A DNA stretch of 64,000 nucleotides, taken from the NCBI RefSeq assembly GCF_011516645.4, contig NZ_CP088285.1, positions 1,754,501 through 1,818,500 on the forward strand, in the 5' to 3' direction. The translations under genes and the position numbers were made by a program. How positions within the stretch are numbered: position 1 is the stretch's first letter; each line of letters begins with the position of its first letter. This DNA is from Bradyrhizobium septentrionale. GTDB lineage: Bacteria; Pseudomonadota; Alphaproteobacteria; Rhizobiales; Xanthobacteraceae. Under the pieces are notes generated by a model. The model ran no database searches. It was not told the origin of the DNA and saw nothing but the letters and a program-made list of their open reading frames with translations. Of this stretch, positions 52,717 through 62,710 are shown piece after piece.

Positions 52717-54996
52717 TCAGAACTTCACGTTGACGGAGAGTTCCGCGGTGCGCGGCATGCCCAGCAGCCACTGCCCGGCATAGGGCGACGTCACCGCGTA
52801 GACCTTGTCGAACAGATTGTAGACGCGGAACGCAACGGTGGTGCGGTCATCCGGCTTCCACCTGACGCCGCCATTGACCACATTGTAGCCCGGCCGCAAC
52901 TGGGTGTTGGCAAGGTCGGAGTACATCTGGCCGACGATCTGGACGCCGCCATAGACCGACCAGTTGGATGCGAAGTCCCAGGTCAACCAGATGTTCGACA
53001 CCTGCTGCGGTACGTTGATCGGAACGTTGCCGGCATAGCTGACGAGCTTTCCACTCACCAGCTGGCTGTTGTTGTCGTACTTCGCCTGCAGCAGCGCGAC
53101 ATTGGCGTCGATACGCCAGCCATAATCCAACGCCAGTCCGACCGATGCCTCGACGCCGCGCGATGATTGCTGGCCGACCTGCAATGCGAGGCCTGCGGGG
53201 TTGTTCGGATCGGCAACGAGCAAATTGTTCTTGACGATCTGATAGCCCGCCAGCGTCCACTCGCCGCGCCCGCCCAGGAACGACTGCTTGACTCCGATCT
53301 CGGTCTGCCTGCCGGTGGCAAGCTGGAAGGTCTTTTGCGTGGCCGACAGCGAGATCAGATTGCCAACCGGATCGACGCCGACCGCATACTGACCATAGAA
53401 CGCGAGGTTCCTGATCGGTTCATAGACCACCCCGGTGCGCCAGCTGGTGCCCGAGAGCGCGACGTCGAAACTGTTCGACGGCGTCCGATAGTCGGTGCGG
53501 TCGACCTCGGGGCGATCGTACCTGACGCCGGTGACAACAGACAATTGATCGGTCAGCGACAGACGATCCTCCGCAAACAGCGCGTATTGATTGACGATCG
53601 CATTGAAGCCGGGCGATGTCGCGGTCGTCGTCGCGAAGAACGATCCGGGATCGAAGACGTAGGGGTTGACCGACGACGCGCCGCCAAACGGCGAGTTGTT
53701 GGTGTGGGTGAAGTCGATGTGGTTGACGTCGAATCCCGCAACGAAGCGGTTCTCGAGGCCGAAGATGTGGCCGCTGAAGGTCGCGTCCATCCGGTTGCCG
53801 GCCTGCTTCTGGTCGTGGAAGATCTCGATATAGTTGCCGCGATCGATCAAGTTGGTCTTCGGATTCCAGGTATAGCTCTCGATGTCGCGCCAATGCCGCT
53901 CGCTGGTCAGGTAATACAGCGTGTTGTTGATCTTGATGCCGTCGGCGACGTCCCATTCGGTCTTGAACTGGGTCCAGCTGTCCTGATAGCGGATGGTGCT
54001 GTCCGACGCGTTGTAGTTCTTGAAGCGCAGCGCGTCCTGGATCGCGCCGTTGATCAGCGGCGTGCCGAAATAGCGCGACGGGCTGCGGTCGCCATAGTCC
54101 TCGGAGAGCGTGAAGGCAAGATTCTCCGACGCTTGCACGTGCACCGCGGCCGAGACCGCCGCATTCGAGGTCTTGTCGCGATCGACCCAACCGTCCGACA
54201 TGTTGCCGGTGGCATTGATCCGGTAGGACACATTGGGATTAATTGGCCCCGTGCTGTCGACCGAGAGCCGCCGCGTCATGTTGCTGTCGAGCGAGACCTC
54301 AGCCTCGTTGTAGGGCGTGCCCTGCGGCTTCTTCGGGATCACGTTGATGACGCCGCCGATCGCGCCTTCGCCGTACAGCACCGAGGCCGGGCCGCGCAGC
54401 ACCTCGATGCGTTGCGTCGACCAGGTATCGTACGGGAACGTCAGGGTCCCCGAGCCGATGTAGAAGCGCGTGCCGTCATACAGCGTCATCACTGAATTGC
54501 TGCCGGCGAAGCCGCGGGTGCTGAATGACAGACCGCCATTGCCGGGCGCCGACAATGCGGTGAAGCCGGCGGCGTCCTGGGTGACGGCATCGGTCACATT
54601 ATGCTGGCCGCGTTCGGCGATGGTCTGCGACGTGATGATCTCGACGCTCGCCGGCGTTTGCAGCGGCGTTAGATTCAGACGGCTGCCGGTGCTACCCGGC
54701 GTGGTGGCGTTGAGCGTCGGCGATGCCGACCCCGAAGCGCCCGACGCTGCGGCGCGCGGCGTGTTGCCGGCTGCGGCGGCCGGTGCGGGTCTGGAGCGTG
54801 ACCGCGACGACGACGCCGAGTCGTTGCTTCGCGCCGCGGGCTTGGGCTTTGCGGATGCCGAGGGCGAGACCTCGATCGGATCGAGCCTGGTTGGTGGCGG
54901 TGTTTGTGCTTCACCTTCAGCCGGCAGCAGCAGCGATGACAGGGAGCAAACGAGACCGAGGCGCCAGCGGCGCGCAACGGGAAAAGACGGAGACAT
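52717..54996 (-). CDS. TonB-dependent siderophore-type receptor under a cobalamin riboswitch
   Basis: The 759-residue outer-membrane receptor has a signal peptide (MSPSFPVARRWRLGLVCSLS.., cleavage near GEA-QT), a Ser/Ala/Pro-rich spacer (about 40-100) and a plug domain with RIEVLRGPASVLYGEGAIGG. A 22-strand barrel ends in VNVKF, with a terminal aromatic. The overall pattern is FhuA/FoxA-like, that is hydroxamate-siderophore type, rather than BtuB. Its leader carries a cobalamin riboswitch at about 55114-55305, so its expression should fall when B12 is plentiful. The cargo may therefore be a corrinoid or a cobalt chelate rather than a siderophore. Confidence 0.93.
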   Translation of the reverse strand: MSPSFPVARRWRLGLVCSLSSLLLPAEGEAQTPPPTRLDPIEVSPSASAKPKPAARSNDSASSSRSRSRPAPAAAAGNTPRAAASGASGSASPTLNATTPGSTGSRLNLTPLQTPASVEIITSQTIAERGQHNVTDAVTQDAAGFTALSAPGNGGLSFSTRGFAGSNSVMTLYDGTRFYIGSGTLTFPYDTWSTQRIEVLRGPASVLYGEGAIGGVINVIPKKPQGTPYNEAEVSLDSNMTRRLSVDSTGPINPNVSYRINATGNMSDGWVDRDKTSNAAVSAAVHVQASENLAFTLSEDYGDRSPSRYFGTPLINGAIQDALRFKNYNASDSTIRYQDSWTQFKTEWDVADGIKINNTLYYLTSERHWRDIESYTWNPKTNLIDRGNYIEIFHDQKQAGNRMDATFSGHIFGLENRFVAGFDVNHIDFTHTNNSPFGGASSVNPYVFDPGSFFATTTATSPGFNAIVNQYALFAEDRLSLTDQLSVVTGVRYDRPEVDRTDYRTPSNSFDVALSGTSWRTGVVYEPIRNLAFYGQYAVGVDPVGNLISLSATQKTFQLATGRQTEIGVKQSFLGGRGEWTLAGYQIVKNNLLVADPNNPAGLALQVGQQSSRGVEASVGLALDYGWRIDANVALLQAKYDNNSQLVSGKLVSYAGNVPINVPQQVSNIWLTWDFASNWSVYGGVQIVGQMYSDLANTQLRPGYNVVNGGVRWKPDDRTTVAFRVYNLFDKVYAVTSPYAGQWLLGMPRTAELSVNVKF

Positions 54997-55113
54997 GAAA
55001 GGACTCGCGGTAACGTGGCACGTCACCGCGAACGCGGACTGGCGCATTGCCCAAAAGGCAGTGCTCCGATCCCACCAGGACGCCCCCGCCCGATGTGCTC
55101 GCGTGTGACCACG

Positions 55114-55305
55114 ACTGACGGCAGGTCTCCTGGCTCACGGGTCGTCGCCTGTCGACGCCTTCCCGGACCGAATGGCCCAGTGGCAAATTGACGAAAGGCT
55201 CGCCGTTTACAGTTGCGGGGACAGCTGCGGCATTGGGGTTACCCTCGCACCGCATTCCCTTTTGATCCCCGAAGGGAACCGTCGGCGGAAACGATAGGTG
55301 GTGCG
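55114..55305 (-). promoter_or_regulatory. Cobalamin (B12) riboswitch
   Basis: Read on the minus strand, this leader has GGGAATGCGGTGCGA, AACCCCAATGCCGCAGCTG, the highly conserved CCCCGCAACTGTAA (B12 box region) followed by ACGGCGAGCC, and the 3' closing GAGCCAGGAGACCTGCCGTC. These are the standard conserved segments of a cobalamin riboswitch in the expected order. It ends about 118 bases before the receptor start. It should control the receptor and the PepSY gene. Confidence 0.93.
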
Positions 55306-55406
55306 GGATGGGCTGTCAATTCGGCGCGATTGTCGCGCACGTGCTTTGCGGGATGGTGCTGCGGCGATGACACACGGCCTGTATCGCTGACGCGGAGACT
55401 TCCTGA

Positions 55407-55512
55407 CCCGTCATCCTGAAGAGCCGCGAAGCGGCGTCTCGAAGGATCGACGGCCAACAGCCGGGCCGTGCATCCTTCGAGGCTCGCTCCGCTCGCACCT
55501 CAGATTGACGGG
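55407..55512. repeat. Interspersed repeat, copy B
   Basis: It starts CCCGTCATCCTGAAGAGCCG and ends CGCACCTCAGATTGACGGG. The same element as at 16974-17087, including CATCCTTCGAGGCTCGC and the CGTCTCGAAG.ATCGACGGCC block, but about eight bases shorter in the middle. It lies between the riboswitch and the COG0523 gene. The gap 55306-55406 holds no other visible feature. Confidence 0.85.
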
Positions 55513-55527
55513 AAACGTAAGTTCGCA

Positions 55528-56457
55528 TCACTCGGCTTCGACGCATCCCTGCATCACCTCATCGATCTCCGCCCACGACAGCGCACCCATCTCGGCGATG
55601 AACACGATTCGCGTTCGCGGCACGCCGGGTGCCGGCACGCCGCCCGCAGCCAAGGTCGCGCGTCCGCCGGCGAGTTGAAACACCGTCAGCCGTCCGGGCT
55701 GCTCCACCGTCTCGAACAATCCCTTCGCTCGCGCGAGCTTCGGCGCCAGCCTGCCGATCGCCCGCTGCAAGCGCGGCAACCGCACCGGCCGCTCCGACGT
55801 CCAGCTCAGCGTTTCGAACCGGTCAGACACCGGCCGTCGCGGCAAGGTCTCGCGCGGCGCCGGCACATGATCGAGATCGGCCGGAAACAGTAATTCTGCC
55901 GGCACCTCGCCATGCAGCGCATCGACCACCACCGCCGCCGGACGCACCGCGCGTACGGCGTCGCGGATCGCGGCGCGCGCGGTGGCATCAGCCAGATCGA
56001 CCTTGCTCAGCGCCACCACATCGGCCGCCCGCAGTTGCGACCGCAGCAGCGCATCGTCCAGCGCCGTCGCAGGCTGCGTCGCGTCGACCACGCACAGCAC
56101 GGTCTCCAGCGGCGCTTCCTTCCAGATCACGGGATCCATCAGGTTGCGGACGATGTCGGAGGGATCGGCGATCCCGCTGGTCTCTATCACGATGAACTCG
56201 GGACGGGGATCACGCCGCAGCAAGCTTGCAAGCGTGCGCAGCAGATCGCCCTCCAGCGTGCAACAGATGCAGCCATTGCTCAGGCTGACCACGCCATCGC
56301 TGGCGCCGGCGATCAGCTCCGCGTCGATATTGATCGCGCCGAAATCATTCACCACCGCCGCGATGCGCCGCCCTTCCGCATGCGCCAGCAGATGGTTCAC
56401 GACGGTGGTCTTGCCCGCCCCGAGAAAGCCCGCGACCAGCAGGATCGGGACCGGCAC
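55528..56457 (-). CDS. COG0523 (CobW/YjiA-like) metallochaperone GTPase
   Basis: The 309-residue G3E GTPase has Walker A GFLGAGKT (10-17) and the CxCC metal-binding motif in NGCICCTLEG (Cys63, 65, 66). ETSGIADPSDIVRNL is the switch region and SKVDLAD the base-specificity region, and a C-terminal CobW_C-like domain follows. The GTG start at 56457 is one base after the deacylase stop, and the downstream-located riboswitch does not control it. The family delivers zinc or cobalt; which metal is not predictable here. Next to a B12-controlled receptor, a cobalt role is a reasonable guess. Confidence 0.9.
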   Translation of the reverse strand: MPVPILLVAGFLGAGKTTVVNHLLAHAEGRRIAAVVNDFGAINIDAELIAGASDGVVSLSNGCICCTLEGDLLRTLASLLRRDPRPEFIVIETSGIADPSDIVRNLMDPVIWKEAPLETVLCVVDATQPATALDDALLRSQLRAADVVALSKVDLADATARAAIRDAVRAVRPAAVVVDALHGEVPAELLFPADLDHVPAPRETLPRRPVSDRFETLSWTSERPVRLPRLQRAIGRLAPKLARAKGLFETVEQPGRLTVFQLAGGRATLAAGGVPAPGVPRTRIVFIAEMGALSWAEIDEVMQGCVEAE

Positions 56458-56458
56458 G

Positions 56459-57949
56459 TCAGCCTCCGGCGACGGGCCGGCGCACCGGCCGGCCCGGCCG
56501 CGCCGCGACATCGAGCACGCCGTCGTTGATCAGCGGCTGACCGCTGACCACGAGGTGCCGCACGCCCTCCGCCGGGCGGTTCATCGCGGAGAAGGTCGCG
56601 CGATCGCTCAAGGTCTCGAAGTCGAACACCACGACATCGGCGTCAGCGCCGGCCTGCAACCTGCCCTTGGCGCGCATCGCCGGCGTGCTCGCCGACAGAA
56701 TCTCGGCCGGGATCAGCGCGCATTTGCGGATGCCCTCGAGCAGCGACACTTTTTGGCGCTCGCGCACCCATTCGCGGATGAAACGGGTGAAGCAGCCGGC
56801 CGAACGCGGATGCGAGGTGGCATCATCGGGCAGCGGCCAGGCGTCGCCGGTGTAGGGCCGGCCGTCCGACAGCGTCCACGGCATCGCGTCGGACGCGATC
56901 GCACCGCCCGGATACAGCACCGCCATGTCGAGCAGGTCGCGATGATGCTGGTTGTTCTCGATATCGAGCACATGCCACAGCACCAGCGTGGAGGGTTCTT
57001 CGGCTTGCGCCGCCAGCAGCTCCTCGCGGCTGCCGAAGCGATGACCGTCGGTCACGCGCTGCACCGAATCGTAGCCGAGGCCGTTGCGCTCCTCGAATTT
57101 GGGATCGCTGAAGAAGGTCGCCGCCAGCACGGTCGACCCGGTGCCATAGGGATAGGCCTCCACCGTGATCGGCAGGCCCTGCGCCTGCGCTTTTGCGATC
57201 AGCGCAACACAGCGTTCGATATCCGTCTTGCTCGAGGAGTTGAAATGGCAGATGTGCATATGCGCGCCGGTGGCGCCGGCATAGCCGATCAGGCGGATAT
57301 AGGCCTCGGCCGCGCTCTCGGGATCGATGCGGGACATGTAGGCGACGTGGGTGAAGGTCGGCACCGCGTGATCAGCGGCGAGCTGGCACACCGCGGTCAG
57401 TTCCTGCACGCCGGCGCCCGGCGCATAGGCGTTGAGAATGCCGATGCCGATGCCGCCTTCGTTCAGTCCGTTGGCAAGGCGCTCGAGGATGCCGCCGACC
57501 TCGCCCTCGGTCGCCACGTTCTCGATCCAGCGGCGATCGCGCATCGCGGCGCCGAACGATTCCAGCGAGCTCTCCGAATTCGAGCCGGTCATCGCGCCGA
57601 TCCGCGCGAAGGCCCAATTAGCGGCCGCGCCGTAGTTCAGCACCCGGCCCTTCTCGGCCTGGCGCTTGTACCAGGACGCAACCGGCAGCACGCCGGCCTC
57701 GAGGTCGAGCGATGTCGTCACGCCGTCGAAGGCCTGCATGCGATCGGCCGGAATGGTCTGGCCGTGCGCGTGCAGATCGATGAAGCCGGGCGCGACCACA
57801 AGGCCGGTGGCGTCGATCTGCCGCTCGGCGCCGCCGAGGCCGGTGCCGACAGCGGCGATCCGGCCGTCGACAACAGCGACGTCGCCGATCGCATCCATCC
57901 CGCTGGCCGGATCCACCACCCGGCCGCCGCTGATCACCAAACCACCCAT
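56459..57949 (-). CDS. N-acyl-D-amino-acid deacylase (amidohydrolase family)
   Basis: The protein of about 496 residues starts MGGLVISGGRVVDPASGMDA. It has the amidohydrolase metal motif GFIDLHAHGQ (His60, His62) and later metal ligands in PTFTHVAYMSR and HMHICHFNSSSK, a D-aminoacylase-type architecture of a beta-sandwich plus TIM barrel. It hydrolyses N-acyl-D-amino acids or a related D-N-carbamoyl or peptide substrate. A GGGGAG ribosome-binding site favours 57949 over the ATG at 57973. It is translationally coupled to the GTPase gene. Confidence 0.88.
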   Translation of the reverse strand: MGGLVISGGRVVDPASGMDAIGDVAVVDGRIAAVGTGLGGAERQIDATGLVVAPGFIDLHAHGQTIPADRMQAFDGVTTSLDLEAGVLPVASWYKRQAEKGRVLNYGAAANWAFARIGAMTGSNSESSLESFGAAMRDRRWIENVATEGEVGGILERLANGLNEGGIGIGILNAYAPGAGVQELTAVCQLAADHAVPTFTHVAYMSRIDPESAAEAYIRLIGYAGATGAHMHICHFNSSSKTDIERCVALIAKAQAQGLPITVEAYPYGTGSTVLAATFFSDPKFEERNGLGYDSVQRVTDGHRFGSREELLAAQAEEPSTLVLWHVLDIENNQHHRDLLDMAVLYPGGAIASDAMPWTLSDGRPYTGDAWPLPDDATSHPRSAGCFTRFIREWVRERQKVSLLEGIRKCALIPAEILSASTPAMRAKGRLQAGADADVVVFDFETLSDRATFSAMNRPAEGVRHLVVSGQPLINDGVLDVAARPGRPVRRPVAGG

Positions 57950-58158
57950 CTCGCCACTCCCCGCATTGTCCAAAACCGCGGTCCCGGCCGGCCGCCTTCA
58001 TTAAGGCTTACGACCGGACCCAAGCGGGGCCAAGACACAAAAATGCATCGCATCTATCGCAACGCCCCGATCAGGATTGTTGCGACATGGTGTAACGCAA
58101 TCGTCCTTCGCGCGATGCGAGAAGGCCGCGTCAACGATGCGAGTGGCGGCGAGGTCCG
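57950..58158. other. Intergenic gap upstream of the deacylase
   Basis: About 210 bases, moderately AT-rich around 58035-58095, presumed to carry the promoter of the deacylase-COG0523 pair. No repeats or coding sequence were recognised. Confidence 0.4.
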
Positions 58159-58554
58159 TTACGTTCCGGTCGCGCGTCGCGGGGCGAGGCCTCTCCAGAG
58201 ATCGTCGCTGGGCCTAGTCCGGCTCGCGACGAGCTTCGGCGGCGTCCGATCCCTGGCGATCGCTGCCTCGAAGGCCCGGCGCAATCGCGGATTGTCGATC
58301 TGCATCTGAAAGCGCCGGACAACGGCGTCCGCATGGGCATCGTGACCGGTGATGGCATGGCACAGCTCCGCTGTCGTCCTGCGGAAGAAGTGGAACGAGC
58401 CAGCGGCCGCACCATCCAATCGATCGAGCTCGCCGGCCACGGCGAGCACAAGCATCCGGTCGGCGTCGTCGAGCGTCACCGAGAAGCGCAGCACGGCGAG
58501 TTGCCAGGCGCAGAGCAGCTTGCCCTGCGGTTCGCTCACTCCCTCAGTGCGCAT
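58159..58554 (-). CDS. Hypothetical protein
   Basis: The predicted 131-residue protein begins MRTEGVSEPQGKLLCAWQLA and has a plausible amphipathic composition (VLRFSVTLDDADRMLVLAVA). Its C-terminal half is basic and helical (RFQMQIDNPRLRRAFEAAIAR). No signal peptide, membrane helix or known domain was recognised. The frame remains open to 58671, but the first 39 codons look non-coding. Codon use resembles that of genuine genes; it could be a conserved Bradyrhizobium orphan. Confidence 0.5.
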   Translation of the reverse strand: MRTEGVSEPQGKLLCAWQLAVLRFSVTLDDADRMLVLAVAGELDRLDGAAAGSFHFFRRTTAELCHAITGHDAHADAVVRRFQMQIDNPRLRRAFEAAIARDRTPPKLVASRTRPSDDLWRGLAPRRATGT

Positions 58555-58691
58555 CGATCGAACACCCCGCGCGCCCGATCCGGGGCGCGGCGCGACTATC
58601 CTTGCGCGGCAATAGGTTTTCGAGGGGAGCGCGCGGGCGATCTCATAAGCGCCGCATAAGCGGCCCGGCAATGCCTAGCAAGATCGCGGGC

Positions 58692-60548
58692 TCAGATCCC
58701 CTCGAACTGCAGCCGCGCCAGCCGTGCATAGAGGCCGTTGGCGGCGACCAGCTCGGCGTGGGTGCCCTGCTCGACGATCCTGCCCTGGTCCATGACAAGG
58801 ATGCGGTCGCAGGACAGCACGGTCGCCAGACGATGCGCGATCACCAGCGTGGTGCGGTGGCGCATCAATTCCTCGAGCGCGGTCTGCACCAGCGTCTCGC
58901 TCTCGGCGTCGAGCGCCGAGGTCGCCTCGTCGAGCAGCAGCAGCGGCGCATCGCGCAGGATGGCGCGCGCGATCGCGATGCGCTGGCGCTGGCCGCCGGA
59001 CAGCGTCACGCCGCGCTCGCCGAGCTGGGCGTCGAAGCCGCCGGGCAGCCGACGCAGGAATTCGGTGGCATGGGCGAGATCGGCGGCACGCTCGACCTCG
59101 GCGTCGGTGGCATCCGGCCTGCCGAACCGGATGTTCTCGCGGGCCGAGGCGGCGAACACCACGGAATCCTGCGGCACCAGCGCGATCCGCGCGCGCACCT
59201 CGGCGGGATCGGCCTGCCGGATCGGCACGCCGTCGAGCGAGATGGTGCCCGATTTCGGATCGTAGAAGCGCAGCAGCAGATGGAACAGCGTGCTCTTGCC
59301 GGCGCCGGAGGGGCCGACGATCGCGACCTTCTCGCCGGAGCACACCTTCAGCGACACGCCGTCGACCGCGAGCGCGTTGGGCCGGGTCGGATAGGCGAAG
59401 CTGACATTGTCGAAGCCGACATCGCCGCGTGCCGGCTGCGGCAGCGCGCGCGGCGCGGCGGGAGCCGCGATCTCCGGCCTGACGCGCAGGATCTCGAACA
59501 GCCGCTCGGCGGCGCCCGATGCGGCCGAGACTTCGCCCCAGACCTCGCTGAGTTGGCCGAGGCCGCTCGCAGCGAACGCCGTATAGAGAATGAACTGGCC
59601 GAGCCGGCCGGGGCTGATGGTTCCGACCAGCACGTCATGCGAGCCGACCCAAAGGATCACGACGACGCTGGCGAACACGATGAAGATGACGATCAGCGTC
59701 AGCATCGCGCGCGCCTTGGTCGAGCTGCGCGCGGCGTCATAGGCCTGCTCGACCTCGCGGCTGAAGCGCGTCCTGGCCAGCCGCTCGCCGGTATAGGCCT
59801 GCACGGTGCGGATCGCGTTGACCAGCTCGCTCGCATAGGCGCTGGCATCGGCCAGCGTGTCCTGGGCGTTGCGCGACAGCCGCCGCACCCAGCGACCGAA
59901 CGCGACCAGCGGAATCACGATCAGCGGGATCGCGGCCAGCACGAAGCCGGAGAGCCGCGGGCTCGTGATCACCATCATCGCCGCGGCGCCGAAGAACAGC
60001 ATCAGATTGCGCAGCGCGATCGACACCGAGGCGCCGACTGCGGACTTGATCTGCGTGGTGTCGGCGGTGAGCCGGGACACCAGCTCGCCGCTTCGTGCGG
60101 AATCGAAGAATGACGGCGACAGCGAAATCAGATGCGCGAACACGTCGCGCCGGAGATCGGCGACGATGCGCTCGCCGATCGTCATCACGAGGTAGTAGCG
60201 CGAGGCGCTGGCACAGGCGAGCACCGCGACCACCGCGATCATCACGCTGAAATAGCTGTTGATCATCGCGATGCCTTCGGGCGTGAAGCCCATGTCGATC
60301 ATCCGCCGCACCGCGACCGGCACGACCAGCGTGGTGATCGCCGCGATCGTCAGCGAGATCAGCGCAAGGATCGCGCGCCCCTTGTAGCGCGCCACATAGG
60401 GCGCGAGCGCAAGCAGGGGCCGCAGGCGGGCACGACTCTTCGCCGGCTCCGTGATCTGGCTCTCGATGAAGGCTTCCTCGTCGAGCAACGCATCGCGCGG
60501 AGGCTGCGGCATGCCGGGAGGGGTCTCAAGCTGTTCGGCTACGCTCAT
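58692..60548 (-). CDS. MsbA/BmrA-type ABC exporter
   Basis: The 618-residue half-transporter has a six-helix membrane domain (about 50-350). The nucleotide-binding domain carries Walker [13 protein letters not shown] loop [14 protein letters not shown], signature [16 protein letters not shown], Walker [13 protein letters not shown] and the switch His in IAHRLATVL. It would act as a homodimer exporting lipids or drugs. It is divergent from rpmE with about 200 bases between starts, including a GGGCTTAAGCCC palindrome at 60631-60642. Confidence 0.94.
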   Translation of the reverse strand: MSVAEQLETPPGMPQPPRDALLDEEAFIESQITEPAKSRARLRPLLALAPYVARYKGRAILALISLTIAAITTLVVPVAVRRMIDMGFTPEGIAMINSYFSVMIAVVAVLACASASRYYLVMTIGERIVADLRRDVFAHLISLSPSFFDSARSGELVSRLTADTTQIKSAVGASVSIALRNLMLFFGAAAMMVITSPRLSGFVLAAIPLIVIPLVAFGRWVRRLSRNAQDTLADASAYASELVNAIRTVQAYTGERLARTRFSREVEQAYDAARSSTKARAMLTLIVIFIVFASVVVILWVGSHDVLVGTISPGRLGQFILYTAFAASGLGQLSEVWGEVSAASGAAERLFEILRVRPEIAAPAAPRALPQPARGDVGFDNVSFAYPTRPNALAVDGVSLKVCSGEKVAIVGPSGAGKSTLFHLLLRFYDPKSGTISLDGVPIRQADPAEVRARIALVPQDSVVFAASARENIRFGRPDATDAEVERAADLAHATEFLRRLPGGFDAQLGERGVTLSGGQRQRIAIARAILRDAPLLLLDEATSALDAESETLVQTALEELMRHRTTLVIAHRLATVLSCDRILVMDQGRIVEQGTHAELVAANGLYARLARLQFEGI

Positions 60549-60745
60549 TATGTTTCTAGACCGGTTCTATCGCCTCCACATAGGCCCGCTGACCCCCGGC
60601 TGGCAAATCCGGTAAAGTCCCAATCCGGTGATGGGCTTAAGCCCCTTTCTTGGCTTGTTTTGGGGGGCTCCATGCGTTATAGAGCCGCCCAAATCCCGTA
60701 CCCCAGACATCTTGAGACGGGCGCCGGCGCGCCGAAGGAACTGCC

Positions 60746-60973
60746 ATGAAAGCCGATATTCATCCGAATTATCATACGATTAAGGTCGTCATGACCGACG
60801 GCACCGAGTACCTGACCCGCTCGACCTGGGGCAAGGAAGGCGACACGCTGAACCTCGACATCGACCCCAAGTCGCACCCGGCCTGGACCGGCGGCACCCA
60901 GCAGTTGATGGACCGCGGCGGCCGTGTGTCGCGCTTCCAGAAGAAGTTTTCGGGCTTCCTCAAGAAGGACTAA
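60746..60973 (+). CDS. rpmE: 50S ribosomal protein L31
   Basis: The 75-residue L31 begins [20 protein letters not shown] and contains [20 protein letters not shown] and HPAWTGG. It lacks the CxxC zinc pair, so it is a C- (zinc-independent) form, which is usual for rhizobial rpmE. A GAAGGAACTGCC ribosome-binding site precedes the ATG. A terminator follows at 61009-61040. Confidence 0.97.
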   Translation: MKADIHPNYHTIKVVMTDGTEYLTRSTWGKEGDTLNLDIDPKSHPAWTGGTQQLMDRGGRVSRFQKKFSGFLKKD

Positions 60974-61008
60974 AGTCCGCTTCGGGATCGCTATCGACGC
61001 CCCAATGC

Positions 61009-61040
61009 AAAACGCCTCCGATTCGGGGGCGTTTTTGTTT
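61009..61040 (+). terminator. Rho-independent terminator of rpmE
   Basis: ACGCCTCCGA and TCGGGGGCGT form a stem with a short loop followed by TTTTTGTTTT, 36 bases after the rpmE stop. Confidence 0.85.
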
Positions 61041-62037
61041 TGGAACTGCGCCAGATCGGTCGGACGGACGAGCGCGCCACTCTCTCCATCCCGTCGTCCC
61101 GGCGAAGGCCGGGACCCACTCCGCGGCAGATGTGGCTGACGGGACTCGTCGTTCCAGCGGTGCATAACGATCAGCATCTGTGGTGATGGGTCCCGGCCTG
61201 CGCCGGGACGACACCGAGTGTGTGGCGCCGACGGTGGCGATGGTTCACGATTCACTGTCAAACATCGCGGTGTCATCACCCGCGAAAGCGGGTGATCCAG
61301 TATTCCAGAGGCAGCGGTGCTTGAACCGAGAGGCCGCGGCGTACTGGATCGCCCGGTCGAGCCGGACGATGACAGTGAGGGTGGGGACGCAACTGCGCAT
61401 TCTCGCGACATGATTTGTCCGAGCTTTGCTCTTCGTTCCGCCCTCCTCTCGCAGAGGGCGCAGGGAAAGCCGGGTGCCGATCGCACCCATGGGCCCCGAG
61501 CAAAGGGTAGAAAGCTCGGGGGTAGGACCACAGGTGTAACCGGAAACAACCCGGCTTTCCCTGCGCGATGGGTTACGGCTTACTTCGTGCTCTCCCCGGC
61601 GAGACTGGGCTTGCTTGTCACCGCCTTCACAAGACGCGTTAGCGCATTGTGAAAAGACACCTACCACTAGGGCGTCAGGACCACACGACTTCACCGTCCG
61701 CTTCGTGCGCTCTCGTCAGTCGCGCAATCGGCGTCCACCGCATCTCACACCGCGTTCGTGACGATCGCGACCCGCCCCTCGATCGGGTGAGACGGGCACC
61801 TCTATAGCACTGAGTTGCATTTCTGATAAAGCGAAATATTTTTGCAGCGGGGACTTGACGCGTTTTGCTGAGTTGCCCGTCGGGGTGTTTTGTCGCACCC
61901 GCCGCGTCAAGCTTGCCGTTGCGAGCAGATCGCATGACGCATGCGAGACCGACAGCAGCGCGCTCAAAATGTTCCGGCGAGCGCAGTGCATGCGAGAGGC
62001 GCGCCGGTCGAGATATTCGATAGGAGAAAGCTGAAAC
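61041..62037. repeat. Repeat-rich non-coding stretch of about 1 kb
   Basis: No credible gene is present. It contains a REP-type pair CGTCGTCCCGGC..TGGGTCCCGGCCTGCGCCGGGACGA at about 61092-61213, and another (TCATCACCCGCGAAAGCGGGTGA..GGACGATGACA) at about 61263-61372. A perfect 18-base inverted repeat GCGCAGGGAAAGCCGGGT/ACCCGGCTTTCCCTGCGC (61458-61475/61549-61566) follows. A further unit with GACGGGCA/TGCCCGTC ends (61791-61798/61874-61881) encloses an AT-rich core. The mixture looks like successive insertions of interspersed elements. Short frames here (for example around 61716-62069 minus) look like translated repeat and were not called. Confidence 0.75.
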
Positions 62038-62688
62038 TCAGCTCCGGGCGTTGGAGGTCGATGCGCCAAACCTACCAGGCGAGCTATTTCGGGAAGCTAC
62101 GATCGCCCGAACAACAAGTGCGATGCGTTCGCCGCGCGCGCTGGGCCTAATTCGGCCTGAACGTTCGAGCTCAGCGAGCCCATGAAGCGCTGCCCAAAAA
62201 GTCTCGGTCACGACAGCTACATCGACGCAAAACGGCGTCACGACTGCCGCGAGGGCTTCGAAACCGGCCCTTAGTTCCGGTCTGGTTCCAGCTTCGGCGA
62301 ACCGCAAATTCGTCGGAAGGATGAACATGGCCTCGTAGAGTGCAGGATGACGTAGTGCAAAGGCGAGATAGGCGATCGCGACATTCTTGAGCGCATTTCG
62401 TCCTCTGGTCGATCCGCTTGCCGCTTCCCGAAGAGCGACTGTGATCTCCCTAAAGCCCTCGACTGCAACTGCCGCAACAATCGCGTCCCTGTTCTCGAAA
62501 TGTGAATAGAGGACTGGCTGACTATATTCGATCTCTTCGGCCAGGCGGCGGACTGTAACGGCATCCCATCCTTCGCGCTCTGCAATCACGCGCGCTGCCG
62601 CGACAATGCGCTGCTCGCGCTCAGCCCGGCCCCTCCCTTTCCGCTCGGCGATACCCAATCCTCGATCTCCCAGATCCGGAAGGCCCAC
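62038..62688 (-). CDS. TetR/AcrR-family transcriptional regulator
   Basis: The 216-residue protein has an N-terminal HTH (AARVIAEREGWDAVTVRRLAEEIEYSQPVLYSHFENRDAIVAAV, recognition helix SQPVLYSHFENRD) and a helical ligand domain of the WHG type (AIAYLAFALRHPALYEAMF). It lies divergent from two small membrane-protein genes, with palindromes in the 98-base gap between, so it probably represses itself and them. The ATG at 62688 is followed by a 20-residue basic leader before the HTH. Confidence 0.92.
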   Translation of the reverse strand: MGLPDLGDRGLGIAERKGRGRAEREQRIVAAARVIAEREGWDAVTVRRLAEEIEYSQPVLYSHFENRDAIVAAVAVEGFREITVALREAASGSTRGRNALKNVAIAYLAFALRHPALYEAMFILPTNLRFAEAGTRPELRAGFEALAAVVTPFCVDVAVVTETFWAALHGLAELERSGRIRPSARGERIALVVRAIVASRNSSPGRFGASTSNARS

Positions 62689-62710
62689 ATATTCGTGATC
62701 ATACCGATGC

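Noticed and set aside
61716..62069. Small minus-strand frame of 117 codons downstream of the TetR gene
   Set aside because: It lies in interspersed-repeat DNA and resembles translated repeats; no start signal or domain.
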